A stretch of 37,565 nucleotides of DNA from Myxococcota bacterium (GCA_030065855.1 JASJCT010000052.1:1-37565), one strand, 5' to 3'; positions 17,816 through 26,427 are shown, counted from the stretch's first letter. Notes: generated from the sequence alone by a model not told the origin. Made by a program: numbers and translations.

Positions 17816-19711
17816 TCAATGGTGATGTCCCTTTGCTACCTTGGCTTGAACAGTTGCCTCTGCTTCAGCCTGTCGTTTGGGTGCCTTGAGATATGCATTG
17901 GGTGCGATGGTTTCCCGGATCTCCCCACACAGGAGCATCTCGGCGCCATAGTAGGCATTGGCGATGACGTCGCTCTTCTGAATCCAGGAGGCGCCTTGAT
18001 CATTAAACGCCATGGGACAATAGGCCTGCCGGACCGGGAAGGCCATGGGATTGCCGAATGTCTGCAATAGTTTCTCTATATTCGCGCTGATGTTTTCGAA
18101 ATCGACACGCGCAACCCCGATTGACTCTGAGCGCCACAGCTGCTCTGAATGCTGTCGAATCATTTGGGACATTTCTCGAAACCTCAAGGTCGCAACATTT
18201 GGACGCCTTATTGTCGTTGATCGGGTGATTTGACCGAGCTGTCGTGCGTGGCGTTTTGCACCCTCAAAATTATCCTTTGCCAGGGCTGTCTGCAGCTTTA
18301 GATATGCCGCCATGAGGGGGCGAAACGCGCGGCGTTCCTGCGGCGTCATCACCACGACATCATCCCAGTCGGCGATTTGCTTGTCGTCTGGGGACATCAT
18401 CATGCTGGTGCCACCGCGAATCTGAAGGTCTGCATCCAGGACAAACGCCCCGTGTTCAACAACCCGCTCTTGAGAGCGAAGCCCTGCTATCACCGGATAA
18501 AATCCCTGACTCAATGGACCGAGTCGCACGACCCTGGCCTCATACGTCGGCGCGTCTGCATCGGGTACTTCGACATACACAATCGACCGTCGTCCAGTAA
18601 AAATAGGGGCACTTGCTGGAATAAGCAACGGCCGCTTTGTTACAGTTTTCTCTGCACTGCCGTGAACCGTTGCCTGGACAAACATACCAGGCCTCAACTT
18701 GCCTTTCCGGTTTCGAATCACCACCCGCACGCTGGCTGTTCGGCGTAACGGATCCAAGGTTGGATCGATGAACCCAACCTTTCCTTTAAACCCTTGGGTC
18801 GCCATGCCTTCCACTTCGAGGGTCACCTGCTGTCCCACGTTGAGCCTCGGCAAGTCGCTTTCGTATGCGTCCAGTTGCACCCATACCGAAGAGAGATCAG
18901 CGACCCGATACAGGATGGCACCGGTTTGTACGTAAGCGCCCTCCGTTGCGATTCGCTCGAGCACGGTCCCCGAAAACGGCGTTCGAATGGGGATCTGCTG
19001 CCAGGCAGATTTGGCCTCGGCCATTCTTGCGATATCCTCATTTGGAACACCGAGGAGACGCAGTCGGTCCTGTATCGCTGCCAACGCAGCGTCAGCCGCA
19101 GATCTGGAAGAAGCGGTACCCGCTCTCAAGGCGCTCAGCTGCTTTTTTGCCAAGATCAAATCCTGATGGGCACTAAACATTTCCGGGCTGTACAAGGTAG
19201 CGATGACCTGCCCTTTTTTGATGCGCTGACCAGTGGCGTTGACGTGCAGGCGGTCGATGCGACCGCCGGTCCACGCTGTTACAGAGCGATACGTCGACTC
19301 GTTGGGCTCAATACGGCCGAGCAGTCGCACATCCACACCTGGTTCGTCCTGTTGCCGAACAAGTGCGGTTCGAATGCGCGCGAGGATCTTGGCCCGATCG
19401 GAAAGCACCACGTGTTCCGATGGCAGATCTGACGTCCCATCTGCGCTGGATAGAGGAATAAGATCCATGCCGCAGATCGGACAGAGCCCAGGTTCAGGAG
19501 ACCGGACCTGGGGACACATCGAACATGACCATACAGTCTCTTCTTCTTTGTTTTCTTCAGCAGGTTCCCCATCAGGTGCCGGTTCATCGGGCTCTTTGTT
19601 TTCTGTCTCAGTCTTATTGGCGAAAAAAAAGCCGGTACTGAAACCAGCAGCTCCGATGATTACGGCAGAGAACCAAGGCACCTTTTGTATCATCTTTTTT
19701 TTAAGTGCCAT
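17816..19711 (-). CDS. CusB-family efflux adaptor with heavy-metal-binding domain and DUF3347
   Basis: A 631-residue periplasmic membrane-fusion protein with an N-terminal anchor (about 12-31) and an acidic linker. The heavy-metal-binding domain WSCSMCPQVRSPEPGLCPIC lies at 61-80, then GMDL. The barrel-sandwich, helical hairpin and beta-barrel regions of the HlyD/CusB family follow (e.g. GRIDRLHVNATGQRIKKGQV). From about 455 onward the C-terminal part resembles DUF3347 (AYCPMAFNDQGASW), often found with copper/silver systems, and the tail ends KGHHH. The start is supported by AAGGAGA at six bases. Its start overlaps the end of the TolC-like gene by 11 bases, indicating translational coupling. 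Confidence 0.92.
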   Translation of the reverse strand: MALKKKMIQKVPWFSAVIIGAAGFSTGFFFANKTETENKEPDEPAPDGEPAEENKEEETVWSCSMCPQVRSPEPGLCPICGMDLIPLSSADGTSDLPSEHVVLSDRAKILARIRTALVRQQDEPGVDVRLLGRIEPNESTYRSVTAWTGGRIDRLHVNATGQRIKKGQVIATLYSPEMFSAHQDLILAKKQLSALRAGTASSRSAADAALAAIQDRLRLLGVPNEDIARMAEAKSAWQQIPIRTPFSGTVLERIATEGAYVQTGAILYRVADLSSVWVQLDAYESDLPRLNVGQQVTLEVEGMATQGFKGKVGFIDPTLDPLRRTASVRVVIRNRKGKLRPGMFVQATVHGSAEKTVTKRPLLIPASAPIFTGRRSIVYVEVPDADAPTYEARVVRLGPLSQGFYPVIAGLRSQERVVEHGAFVLDADLQIRGGTSMMMSPDDKQIADWDDVVVMTPQERRAFRPLMAAYLKLQTALAKDNFEGAKRHARQLGQITRSTTIRRPNVATLRFREMSQMIRQHSEQLWRSESIGVARVDFENISANIEKLLQTFGNPMAFPVRQAYCPMAFNDQGASWIQKSDVIANAYYGAEMLLCGEIRETIAPNAYLKAPKRQAEAEATVQAKVAKGHHH

Positions 19712-21152
19712 TTTGTTTCTCCTTACTGAATGCTCTCATTCGGACTGGACGGCCCACAGTCATGTCCAGCGTTGCTTGCCCAACAGCGCTGTCTGATTGA
19801 GAGCGAATCAGACCTATCTGAACCTCGAGGAGGTTTCGCGCTGCCATCAATATATCTCCTACCGAAGATCTGCCGATAGTATAGTCAGCCACAACAGCAT
19901 CATAGATGGCCTTTGCTTGAGGGATGAGTGTGGTTCGGTGAAGTGAAATACGGCGAGCAGCATCTCGAACCGCAGTAACAGCTCTCGTTAGCTCGGCAAT
20001 GGCCCTATTTTCAGCTGCCTTGCCATCTGCCCTAAAGGCCGCAGCCTGAGATCGGGCAGATGCGGCACTCTCTTTGGTCGCACCTTGCCACAGGGGAAGG
20101 GACATACCTACGCCGAAAATCAGGGCATCCCGTCCGCTATCTGATACGTCCGGCATTGCCGTCTCACCCACCTCTATCCAGTCAAGGGCGAGGGTAATAT
20201 TGGGGTAGCGCGCTGCTTCTCGGCTTCGCGCCTCTGCTTCACTCCCATCTGCCCGCAGTGCAAACGACCGAAGCCTGGGATGGTCGCGGGTGGCTTTTAT
20301 CAACGCTTCAATATTTTCGTCTGGCACACCAATCTCCCCGATCCACTTTGCAGTGGGTGTCGGTGTATCCACAGGCGCACCGATCTCGGCCACCAGCATG
20401 GCAGAATCTGTCTTTTCTTTTACTTCCAAAGTGGAATTCCTATCCTCCAAACGCGCAATGAACAGATCGACCTGCTGCAGATCTGCGAGGGATGCCTCGC
20501 CGATGATCACGCGCGACTGAACAGCATCGGCAGAGCTTCGCGCAATCGCGAGAAGCGACCGCTGAACTCGTAAGATTTCCCGAATCTGCCAGAGGTGCCA
20601 ATATGCAGTTGCCACCCGGGCCCTGACTCCGAGCACCTCTGACTCGAACTGACGTTGGGCTGCCCTGGCAGCAATAGCAGCAGCATCAGCACCTGCTGTC
20701 AGCCGGCTGGGCCACGGGAAGGTTTGAGCGAGGCGGAGGCGGTGACGCTGAGGACCCACGCGCGTCTCCACATTCAATAAAAAAGCGCCATAGCTCAGCA
20801 CTGGATCAGGTAACTTGCGCGCACTGGATATGCTGAGCACAGAAGCGCGCCATCGCTCGAACGCTGCCCTGAGACTTGGATTGCTCTCTAATGCATAGAC
20901 GACATAGCCATCCAGCCCCGTGGACAACATGTTGGGTTCCGGAGCCATCACTTCATCAATAGGGGTAAGGTTCGCGGCGGCAGAGCGTAGATCCCGGCGG
21001 GTTTGCACCTCGTATTGGGCTTCGTGGGCTGAGAGTGTCATTGCAAAGAAGAACGCAGCAGCGCAGATCACCGAGCAAGCGGTATATTTCCCCACGTTGG
21101 CTAAGGACGACAACTGGAATCTTCGCCAACTAATTGTATAACTGGAGTCCAT
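19701..21152 (-). CDS. TolC/CusC-like outer-membrane efflux protein
   Basis: Forms the outer-membrane channel of the tripartite metal pump. About 483 residues from the ATG at 21152, which has GGAG six bases before it and gives a normal signal sequence (CSVICAAAFFFAMTLSAHEA). The longer frame to 21269 adds 39 unrelated residues inside the upstream gene. The body shows the two repeated helical segments of the OEP family (ESNPSLRAAFERWRAS; ATKESAASARSQAAAFRA). The gene overlaps the preceding barrel gene by 23 bases and the CusB-like gene by 11, so the four are one transcription unit. Confidence 0.9.
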   Translation of the reverse strand: MDSSYTISWRRFQLSSLANVGKYTACSVICAAAFFFAMTLSAHEAQYEVQTRRDLRSAAANLTPIDEVMAPEPNMLSTGLDGYVVYALESNPSLRAAFERWRASVLSISSARKLPDPVLSYGAFLLNVETRVGPQRHRLRLAQTFPWPSRLTAGADAAAIAARAAQRQFESEVLGVRARVATAYWHLWQIREILRVQRSLLAIARSSADAVQSRVIIGEASLADLQQVDLFIARLEDRNSTLEVKEKTDSAMLVAEIGAPVDTPTPTAKWIGEIGVPDENIEALIKATRDHPRLRSFALRADGSEAEARSREAARYPNITLALDWIEVGETAMPDVSDSGRDALIFGVGMSLPLWQGATKESAASARSQAAAFRADGKAAENRAIAELTRAVTAVRDAARRISLHRTTLIPQAKAIYDAVVADYTIGRSSVGDILMAARNLLEVQIGLIRSQSDSAVGQATLDMTVGRPVRMRAFSKEKQNGT

Positions 21153-21963
21153 ACCCCACTCCGGTGAAAATATTAAAATCTTCGGCCAGCTGCATGCCAT
21201 TGACCCGCTGATATATGGGAACCTGCGCCGATATCCGCATTGAAAAACCGGAAAGCGTGCCGGTTGCAAACAAATAGCTCAACGTCGGTGAGAAAAAGAC
21301 CCAATCTCCCCCTGTCATCGCCGACGCTTCCCCATTCTCCTTGTCCTTAAATCGATGCAGTACATTGATACCAAGTGCGATAACAAACGTTTCAAAATAA
21401 CGCAGCCGCGCCCCAGCGCCATATAGAATAGTGCTCCCTGCCCTATACTTATCTTTGTTCTCATCCAGCACGACACGAGTGAATGCATGTGAGAATAGCC
21501 CCAACGCGGCGCGTATGTCGTACGACCAGTAGGCGGTCGCCAGTGGGTCAACCGTACCGCTCACAAAATTTGGATTGGAGGGAATATCATTTTTAAAGCT
21601 TTTACCAGTGGGCACAAATACACCAAGGCCCACATTCAATCGCCATTTGGCAGGTATTTCATCCTGCTGAAATAGATAACTCGCAACGACGGGTATATCC
21701 CCCATGCCAAACTCGTGAACTTTTCCAGAGACATCGTTGCTCGCTATCACATCCAAGAACGACAATGTGGTTTTGACTGATAGCCCCTTTACGATGCCAT
21801 AGCTCACATCGAGGGTGTATATCCGCGAGCTCGTGTCATCGTTCTGCATATTCGGGACCCTGGATGCCCCTTTTTGCATATAGCTGCGTTGACTATAGAT
21901 AAACCCAACACCAAAATCCAACCAGCCTTCACCCAGCTCACTCGCAGCAAAAGACCCTCCCAC
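21130..21963 (-). CDS. Outer-membrane beta-barrel (signal peptide cut off by an in-frame UGA)
   Basis: A 277-residue frame opening with GTG at 21963. It is rich in amphipathic strands (WLDFGVGFIYSQRSY, IYTLDVSYGIVKG, WRLNVGLGVFVPTGK) and ends in an aromatic-rich strand, like transporter-type or porin-like barrels. This frame has no signal sequence. Reading further upstream in the same frame gives ATG at 22098, a good signal peptide ending AVAGALC, one UGA (21984-21982), then TLPNLPVGGSF running into the barrel. Either the gene is a recent pseudogene, there is a base error, or UGA is read through. As first gene of the metal-efflux operon it may assist metal export, but the family has no assigned role that I can name. 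Confidence 0.65.
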   Translation of the reverse strand: MGGSFAASELGEGWLDFGVGFIYSQRSYMQKGASRVPNMQNDDTSSRIYTLDVSYGIVKGLSVKTTLSFLDVIASNDVSGKVHEFGMGDIPVVASYLFQQDEIPAKWRLNVGLGVFVPTGKSFKNDIPSNPNFVSGTVDPLATAYWSYDIRAALGLFSHAFTRVVLDENKDKYRAGSTILYGAGARLRYFETFVIALGINVLHRFKDKENGEASAMTGGDWVFFSPTLSYLFATGTLSGFSMRISAQVPIYQRVNGMQLAEDFNIFTGVGYGLQLYN

Positions 21964-21984
21964 CGGGAGGTTGGGAAGCGTTCA
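21956..21984 (-). promoter_or_regulatory. UGA codon followed by a hairpin with GGU loop (SECIS-like geometry)
   Basis: On the minus strand an in-frame UGA (21984-21982) is followed after 11 bases by a perfect stem CCUCCC/GGGAGG (21970-21965 and 21961-21956) with a GGU loop. From memory, bacterial SECIS hairpins also sit immediately 3' of the UGA with a GU-containing loop at about this distance. The short stem could equally be chance. Selenocysteine use is only a hypothesis. Confidence 0.25.
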
Positions 21985-22098
21985 ACAAAGCGCTCCAGCG
22001 ACTGCTTTCCGGGTGGACACCGTCATGGAAAGTACAAATAATCCCCCAAAGATGAAAACGCCTGTCCATATCCGTCGGTGATGCGTAGATACCTTCAT
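21982..22098 (-). other. Signal-peptide exon-like ORF in frame with the barrel gene
   Basis: A 38-codon frame, ATG at 22098, encodes a basic start (MKVSTHHRR), a hydrophobic core (WTGVFIFGGLFVLSM) and an Ala-rich cleavage region (KAVAGALC), then UGA. The next in-frame residues lead directly into the barrel protein with no shift. It is most simply the missing N-terminus of that gene. No strong ribosome site precedes the ATG. Confidence 0.6.
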
Positions 22099-22365
22099 AA
22101 ACAACCCATTGAATCCGTGCGCTACGACCACCTGCGCATCTTGTGGGCGGTTTATCTGCCGCGCCCAGTCTTTGTAAGTGCAAGTTTCTTACCAAGGATG
22201 CTTCGCTACGTGGGCCTGGGGTTTATCCCAAGCTTAGACCGGCTGTCGTACGACCATTTCGGCAATGGGTAAATCACAACCATTCGACGACACTTTGGAA
22301 TATCCTTAAATTTGCTTAATGGACGGGAAGATCTTTGTGAATATTCTCAAATTGAAAGCCTTGCT

Positions 22366-23034
22366 TTATCCCGTAGGCGTGGCAAACCACTTTTGGAATT
22401 CCAATCCAACGCCAAACGACAGCGTATCGAAGTTGTCGCCCCGTATCCATCCAATCTGTGCCACAGGCGCGAGCACGATGAGTTTTGTCAGCCGAATCTC
22501 ATAGGAAACGGCCAAAGCGAGATTGAGAGGACCGCCAAAGCCTGTTTCGTAGTCTGCCTTACCCACGGCATATCCAAAGCCCAATCCTACAGACGGACGG
22601 ATCCCAAGGCCACGCAGCGGATAGAGGGTTGTGTCTAGGAGAAGCCCAAAGGCACTAATGGCGTTCTCTTCTTGCTCAATTGCACCTATGATGTTTACCT
22701 GAAACCCAATAGCTAGCCATTCGAAAAAGGCGTCGCCTACGCGAAATGTGGTGTTATAGCCGTGCACCGGGCCGATAAAAATGTCCTCGTCAAACTCATC
22801 TCGATCGGGGATGAACCACGCGCGTCCCTGGGTATACCCCACGCCGGCGGCGATGTAGGAACCCGGATGCCGAAGCACAGACGGGTCACACCGCCAGTGA
22901 ACACCGGATGCCGGTGACGCTATTCCTTTGCTATCAGTACGAGTTGTCCCATCCTCGCATATCGCGGTGTGGGCCACGGTCATTGCGAAAACGAGGCCGA
23001 GTTGTGTGAGTGCAACATATCGCATCGCGTGCAC
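22366..23034 (-). CDS. Small outer-membrane beta-barrel protein downstream of lepB
   Basis: A 222-residue frame; the frame opens with GTG at 23034, but ATG at 23025 (MRYVALTQLGLVFAMTVAHT) gives a cleaner signal peptide. The mature part alternates strands (GSYIAAGVGYTQGRAWF, RPSVGLGFGYAV, NLALAVSYEIRLTKLIV) and ends in aromatic residues, as in eight-stranded barrels. It starts right after the lepB stop, so it is probably co-transcribed with lepB. The function is unknown. The 267 bases between its end and the next signal-peptide ATG hold no gene that I can support and no convincing promoter. Confidence 0.65.
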   Translation of the reverse strand: MHAMRYVALTQLGLVFAMTVAHTAICEDGTTRTDSKGIASPASGVHWRCDPSVLRHPGSYIAAGVGYTQGRAWFIPDRDEFDEDIFIGPVHGYNTTFRVGDAFFEWLAIGFQVNIIGAIEQEENAISAFGLLLDTTLYPLRGLGIRPSVGLGFGYAVGKADYETGFGGPLNLALAVSYEIRLTKLIVLAPVAQIGWIRGDNFDTLSFGVGLEFQKWFATPTG

Positions 23035-23035
23035 T

Positions 23036-24274
23036 TTATCTCATGTTCGGACACTTCGCCAGCGCTGCTTGGCTGGCTTCAGACAATTCTGGCGGTTGCA
23101 TGATCATCGTGCCAACCCGGTCCCACTGGAACCCATAGGGCCGGCGATTGGACCACCAGATGAACATGGCCCGACCTTTGATATTGTCGAAAGGCACCGA
23201 TCCCCACGAACGGGAATCCCTGGAGTTATCCCGATTGTCCCCAAGGACAAATACCTGATCTTGCGGGACAGTGATCGGTCCGAAGTTATGCTTGGGACCA
23301 CTGGATTCCTCAATAATGGTATAGGTATGCTTGCCGTGCTTTTCAATCCATAGGTCAGCCTCGTGATCCTCCCACGTCCCTCGAAAGCGATTTCGCGTTC
23401 GGTAGGTCTGCTTACCCACGTGACACCTGGGGATGGGATTACCATTCACGTACATGATGTCTTGTTGCATGGACACCACATCCCCTGGCAATGCTGCGAT
23501 ACGCTTGATAAAATCCACCCCAACCATATCGTGGTCTTCGTCAAAAAAAGAATTGTTCGGGGCGAATCCCATTTGTTCTTCTCGCGATGGCTTGAGGAAC
23601 ACAATCACCTCGCCGTAGTCTGGTTTGGCAAAACGGACAAGGCGCTTTTTGGAGAGCGGTATAGAAAGGCCATATCTATATTTGGAGACAAAAATATGGT
23701 CGCCCACCATCAGGGTGGGCACCATGGATTCGCTCGGGATTTTGAACGCCTCGACGACGAATAGCCTCAGTACCACTGCGACGAGTACGGCCACGCCGAT
23801 GGATTCGATATACTCTCGCGCAGCACTTTTTCGAACAAAGGCGAGATATTGGTCTGTCTTTTTTTCAAGATTCTTGACCGCATCTGCGATTGATTTGTCT
23901 ACGCCATCGTGCAAAGCGATCGCCAAACGCTGGAGCGCAGCGGTCACTTCAGCTTTTCCCTTTTCCGATACCTTGCCCCCCTTCTTGGCGAGCAGTTTCT
24001 CAATGTTTTTCTTTAGCTGGGCAGCTTCCTGGCGACGACGGTGACGGCTGAATTCGCTGTTTGGGTCTGGATCCTGCCAAAACGGCAGTTTGGCCCGTAT
24101 GGTGTAGGTTGAAAACGCGAGCATCGCAAACAATAGCAGGACGTACCATACCTCGACTTCTTCGATCATGCCGGCCCGAACGAGCATATCAACCGTGACC
24201 CAAGCCACGACAATCGGAAGTGCGAAGAACCAAAAGAAATACCAAAATCGACGTATCAAGTGCTTGAGATTCAA
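23036..24274 (-). CDS. lepB: Signal peptidase I, extended form
   Basis: Cleaves signal peptides from exported proteins at the periplasmic face. A 412-residue protein. Two transmembrane segments (about 10-30 and 41-60) are followed by a basic, Lys/Ala-rich helical stretch (80-150), a third hydrophobic segment (159-176), and the catalytic domain. The nucleophile is S183 (FKIPSESMVPTL), the general base K257 (FIKRIAALPGD), and box E is LGDNRDNSRDSRSWG. Usual enzymes are 250-330 residues; the excess is the N-terminal helical insertion. The start is TTG with AAGGAGA seven bases before it, and a promoter lies at 24302-24330. Confidence 0.95.
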   Translation of the reverse strand: MNLKHLIRRFWYFFWFFALPIVVAWVTVDMLVRAGMIEEVEVWYVLLLFAMLAFSTYTIRAKLPFWQDPDPNSEFSRHRRRQEAAQLKKNIEKLLAKKGGKVSEKGKAEVTAALQRLAIALHDGVDKSIADAVKNLEKKTDQYLAFVRKSAAREYIESIGVAVLVAVVLRLFVVEAFKIPSESMVPTLMVGDHIFVSKYRYGLSIPLSKKRLVRFAKPDYGEVIVFLKPSREEQMGFAPNNSFFDEDHDMVGVDFIKRIAALPGDVVSMQQDIMYVNGNPIPRCHVGKQTYRTRNRFRGTWEDHEADLWIEKHGKHTYTIIEESSGPKHNFGPITVPQDQVFVLGDNRDNSRDSRSWGSVPFDNIKGRAMFIWWSNRRPYGFQWDRVGTMIMQPPELSEASQAALAKCPNMR

Positions 24275-24301
24275 CAGCGCTCTCCTTGTCTAAAGGGTCT
24301 T

Positions 24302-24330
24302 CTTATATCGCCATGATGCATCTGGAGCAA
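24302..24330 (-). promoter_or_regulatory. Promoter of lepB (TTGCTC-N17-TATAAG)
   Basis: On the minus strand TTGCTC (24325-24330) and TATAAG (24302-24307) are spaced by 17 bases, 28 bases before the lepB TTG start. It lies between the toxin gene and lepB and would give lepB and the small barrel gene their own transcript. Confidence 0.5.
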
Positions 24331-24356
24331 GGGAATCTGTGTTCACTGAATAAGCG

Positions 24357-24734
24357 TTACGCCGCTAGGGTTGAAATCGCATACCGTTGGTTTGTTTTAT
24401 CATGGGTTACCAGGGTGAGCTTTTCAATCGATGATTGGGCAATGAGCAACCGATCAAATGGATCTCGATGAATTAAGGGCAACCGCTCCACCTCGCCAGC
24501 GTGTTCCCAGGTGATGGGCAGCCTGCGAAACGGTTCCTCAGCAATCACGGATATCCACTCATCTGGGATCTGGATTTTGCCAAGCGCCCGTTTGATAGCA
24601 ATCTCCCAAATAGAGACAGCACTTACTGTGACGGAATTCTCTGTTTTAGCAATGGCCTGCTTTGCTCTGTCAGATAAAGACGGGTCATCACCCAACCACC
24701 AGAGCAAGACATGTGTGTCGAGAAGCAAATTCAT
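24357..24734 (-). CDS. vapC: VapC-type PIN-domain toxin
   Basis: A 125-residue ribonuclease toxin of a type II toxin-antitoxin pair. The PIN acidic residues are all present: D6 (LLLDTHVLLWW), E44 (SIWEIAIK), D91/D94 (HRDPFDRLLIAQS) and a late acidic position (THDKT). The full active site argues for a working nuclease; the RNA target cannot be read from sequence. It overlaps the antitoxin gene by four bases (ATGA), the usual coupling. Confidence 0.92.
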   Translation of the reverse strand: MNLLLDTHVLLWWLGDDPSLSDRAKQAIAKTENSVTVSAVSIWEIAIKRALGKIQIPDEWISVIAEEPFRRLPITWEHAGEVERLPLIHRDPFDRLLIAQSSIEKLTLVTHDKTNQRYAISTLAA

Positions 24735-24970
24735 TTTTCAACCATCCCCAATGATTGTGCAATATCGAGTGGCAATTCATCGAAATCCGGGGCGATGTGG
24801 ATGCTGTTTTTCAATCGACCGGGTCGTCTTGGTTTTTCGTCAGGTTGATACGGTCGCAGTACGGCAATGGGTTTTCCCGCGCGGCTGATGATAACTTCCT
24901 CTCCCTGGCCCACCCGGTCGAGAAGGGCGGATAGGGTTGCCTTGGCTTCGGTAACAGTGTTCACGATCAT
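24731..24970 (-). CDS. Phd/YefM-family antitoxin of the VapC toxin
   Basis: A 79-residue protein. The N-terminal DNA-binding part (MIVNTVTEAKATLSALLDRV) and the hallmark EEVIISRAGKPIAVLRPY follow the Phd/YefM pattern. The C-terminal part (DFDELPLDIAQSLG) would wrap the PIN toxin. Antitoxins of this family repress their own operon together with the toxin, fitting the palindromes upstream at 24972-25063. Confidence 0.92.
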   Translation of the reverse strand: MIVNTVTEAKATLSALLDRVGQGEEVIISRAGKPIAVLRPYQPDEKPRRPGRLKNSIHIAPDFDELPLDIAQSLGMVEK

Positions 24971-24971
24971 T

Positions 24972-25063
24972 TGTACATGCCTCTATATACCTTGCGGTCT
25001 CCCTGTTTCTGGCCCAAGAGTTATATCGCCTCATCAGACCTGGTCTGACCAGACCATGTACAA
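24972..25063. promoter_or_regulatory. Operator region of the toxin-antitoxin operon
   Basis: Positions 25041-25056 form the near-perfect palindrome TGGTCTG-AC-CAGACCA, preceded by CAGACC (25035-25040), so three alternating half-sites lie together. In addition, TTGTACATG (24972-24980) and CATGTACAA (25055-25063) are exact inverted copies about 75 bases apart, each holding TGTACA. These sites lie just upstream of the antitoxin start and suit autoregulation by the pair. Confidence 0.5.
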
Positions 25064-25130
25064 TGTAACGCCAGTCGCCACCCGCGTCAATGCCGCCTGT
25101 AGCACACGGGGCATGATCCAGGCCGCCTGA

Positions 25131-26210
25131 TCATACCCGGCGCAGACCGACTTTTAGTCGAGCAGCAACAGATTTCAACTGGCGTTCTTTGTACCGTGTA
25201 TGCGACGCATGACCGCGTTCATTTTGCCGATTTGATTTGCGATCCATGATCTGCAACTCTGTCCTGACGTATACCACTGGTCGCGGAATCGGATTGACCC
25301 CATCGGTTCGAAATGCATGTAAATGGTCTGGAATTGGAAGGGGCATGTCAGCAACCCAGTGGACAACTTTGTATTCCGGTGATGAATGGTAGTTCGTTAG
25401 CGGTTGGAGTTGGTTCTCTACCTCGGCATCCATCTGAAGCTTGGCAACTAACCGGTTTAGGTGCGGATGCTTTGAGCAATAGCTGACAAAAGGTAGCAGG
25501 GTGTTGTAAGACTCACCAGCGAGAACGTAGTTAAATGGAAATAAATTCCGCGCCAAATAATTGATAATCGGAAAAATATCGTCCAATGTTGCTGCGATTA
25601 CCCGAAATCGCATCTTGTCGAAAAGCTGGGTCGAAAGGGGCGTATTCTTTGAGAGCAACTTCGTCAGCATGCTCGTGCGCTGCTTGCGACCGCCCATGAA
25701 CTCAACAATGGGCAATCGGTCGGCCATCATATGGCTAATCGCTCGATAAATGCGGCGTTCCGCCGCCTGAAAGAGCTCCCGGTCAGTCATCACGAGCGCT
25801 TGGCAGGCCTCGCTGGCGTCGAAATGGTTGATGATCTGCATGGTCTTCAGCAATGTGCAGGCGCAGAGCTGTCTGTGGCGATTCGACATGTCGCTCGCCA
25901 TTTTCATGAGATCCGGCAAGCTGGCTGACCGAACCGGACGCGGGACCGGAAATGATAGGACCTCCCTGAGATAAAGAACGGATTCATCCCGGATCCTCGC
26001 TACCAATGCGACGTGTTCCGGATTGTCAAGGTCAAGACCGTTTGCACGGCAAAACGCCTTTGCCTCAGGAACCCTAAGATTTAACTTGTGCCAATCTAGA
26101 ACACTGCCGCCCCGAAGAACGAGGCGAACCATCTCCAAGTCAAAGAGGGAAAACTTGTGGAGCGGTTTGAACGGCTCGAAACGAATTCTCCTCGGTCGCG
26201 CCATTTGCAT
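25131..26210 (-). CDS. Conserved-looking 359-residue protein of unknown function
   Basis: I do not recognise this securely. It may belong to an uncharacterised family seen in myxobacteria (possibly the TIGR04552 type), from memory only. It has no signal peptide or membrane helix, is basic (many Arg/Lys, especially at both ends) and mainly helical. A central segment (FDKMRFRVIAATLDDIFPII then NYLARNLFPFNYV) faintly recalls the strand-helix of RelA/SpoT nucleotidyltransferase domains, but the catalytic residues are not evident. Met3 (MARPRR) is an alternative start; neither has a good ribosome site. It lies upstream of the toxin-antitoxin operon on the same strand but is separated from it by 160 bases. 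Confidence 0.6.
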   Translation of the reverse strand: MQMARPRRIRFEPFKPLHKFSLFDLEMVRLVLRGGSVLDWHKLNLRVPEAKAFCRANGLDLDNPEHVALVARIRDESVLYLREVLSFPVPRPVRSASLPDLMKMASDMSNRHRQLCACTLLKTMQIINHFDASEACQALVMTDRELFQAAERRIYRAISHMMADRLPIVEFMGGRKQRTSMLTKLLSKNTPLSTQLFDKMRFRVIAATLDDIFPIINYLARNLFPFNYVLAGESYNTLLPFVSYCSKHPHLNRLVAKLQMDAEVENQLQPLTNYHSSPEYKVVHWVADMPLPIPDHLHAFRTDGVNPIPRPVVYVRTELQIMDRKSNRQNERGHASHTRYKERQLKSVAARLKVGLRRV

Positions 26211-26244
26211 ATAAACATGACACTGCTAGAACGCGATACAATGC

Positions 26245-26427
26245 CTACGACTTGTTGTCCGTCAATACCGGTAAATCCTCTTGAGATCGGGATTCACCCA
26301 GGTAAATCGTGCCAAAAAAAATGCCGCACGCGATGAGCAGTAAAAAGAGATTCCCCCAAATCGTACCCGTGCACATCGGAACAAGGAAAGTCAGCAATAA
26401 AAGCGCCAACGGTGCGAGTCGAATCAT
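26245..26427 (-). CDS. Small two-helix membrane protein
   Basis: Sixty residues with two hydrophobic segments (about 3-20 and 24-43) joined by a short turn, then an acidic tail (SRSQEDLPVLTDNKS). AGAGGA lies nine bases before the ATG and a TATAAA box lies further upstream near 26475, so it is probably translated. No family is recognised. It may be transcribed with the 359-residue gene 34 bases downstream. Confidence 0.5.
   Translation of the reverse strand: MIRLAPLALLLLTFLVPMCTGTIWGNLFLLLIACGIFFGTIYLGESRSQEDLPVLTDNKS

Noticed and set aside
21517..22254. Two copies of the palindrome GTCGTACGAC (21517-21526 and 22245-22254)
   Set aside because: One lies inside the barrel coding region and they are over 700 bases apart. 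Two ten-base matches are not enough to claim a regulatory pair.
22078..22272. 64-residue plus-strand frame opposite the signal-peptide region of the barrel gene
   Set aside because: It has no ribosome site or family resemblance and overlaps the better supported signal-peptide frame on the other strand.
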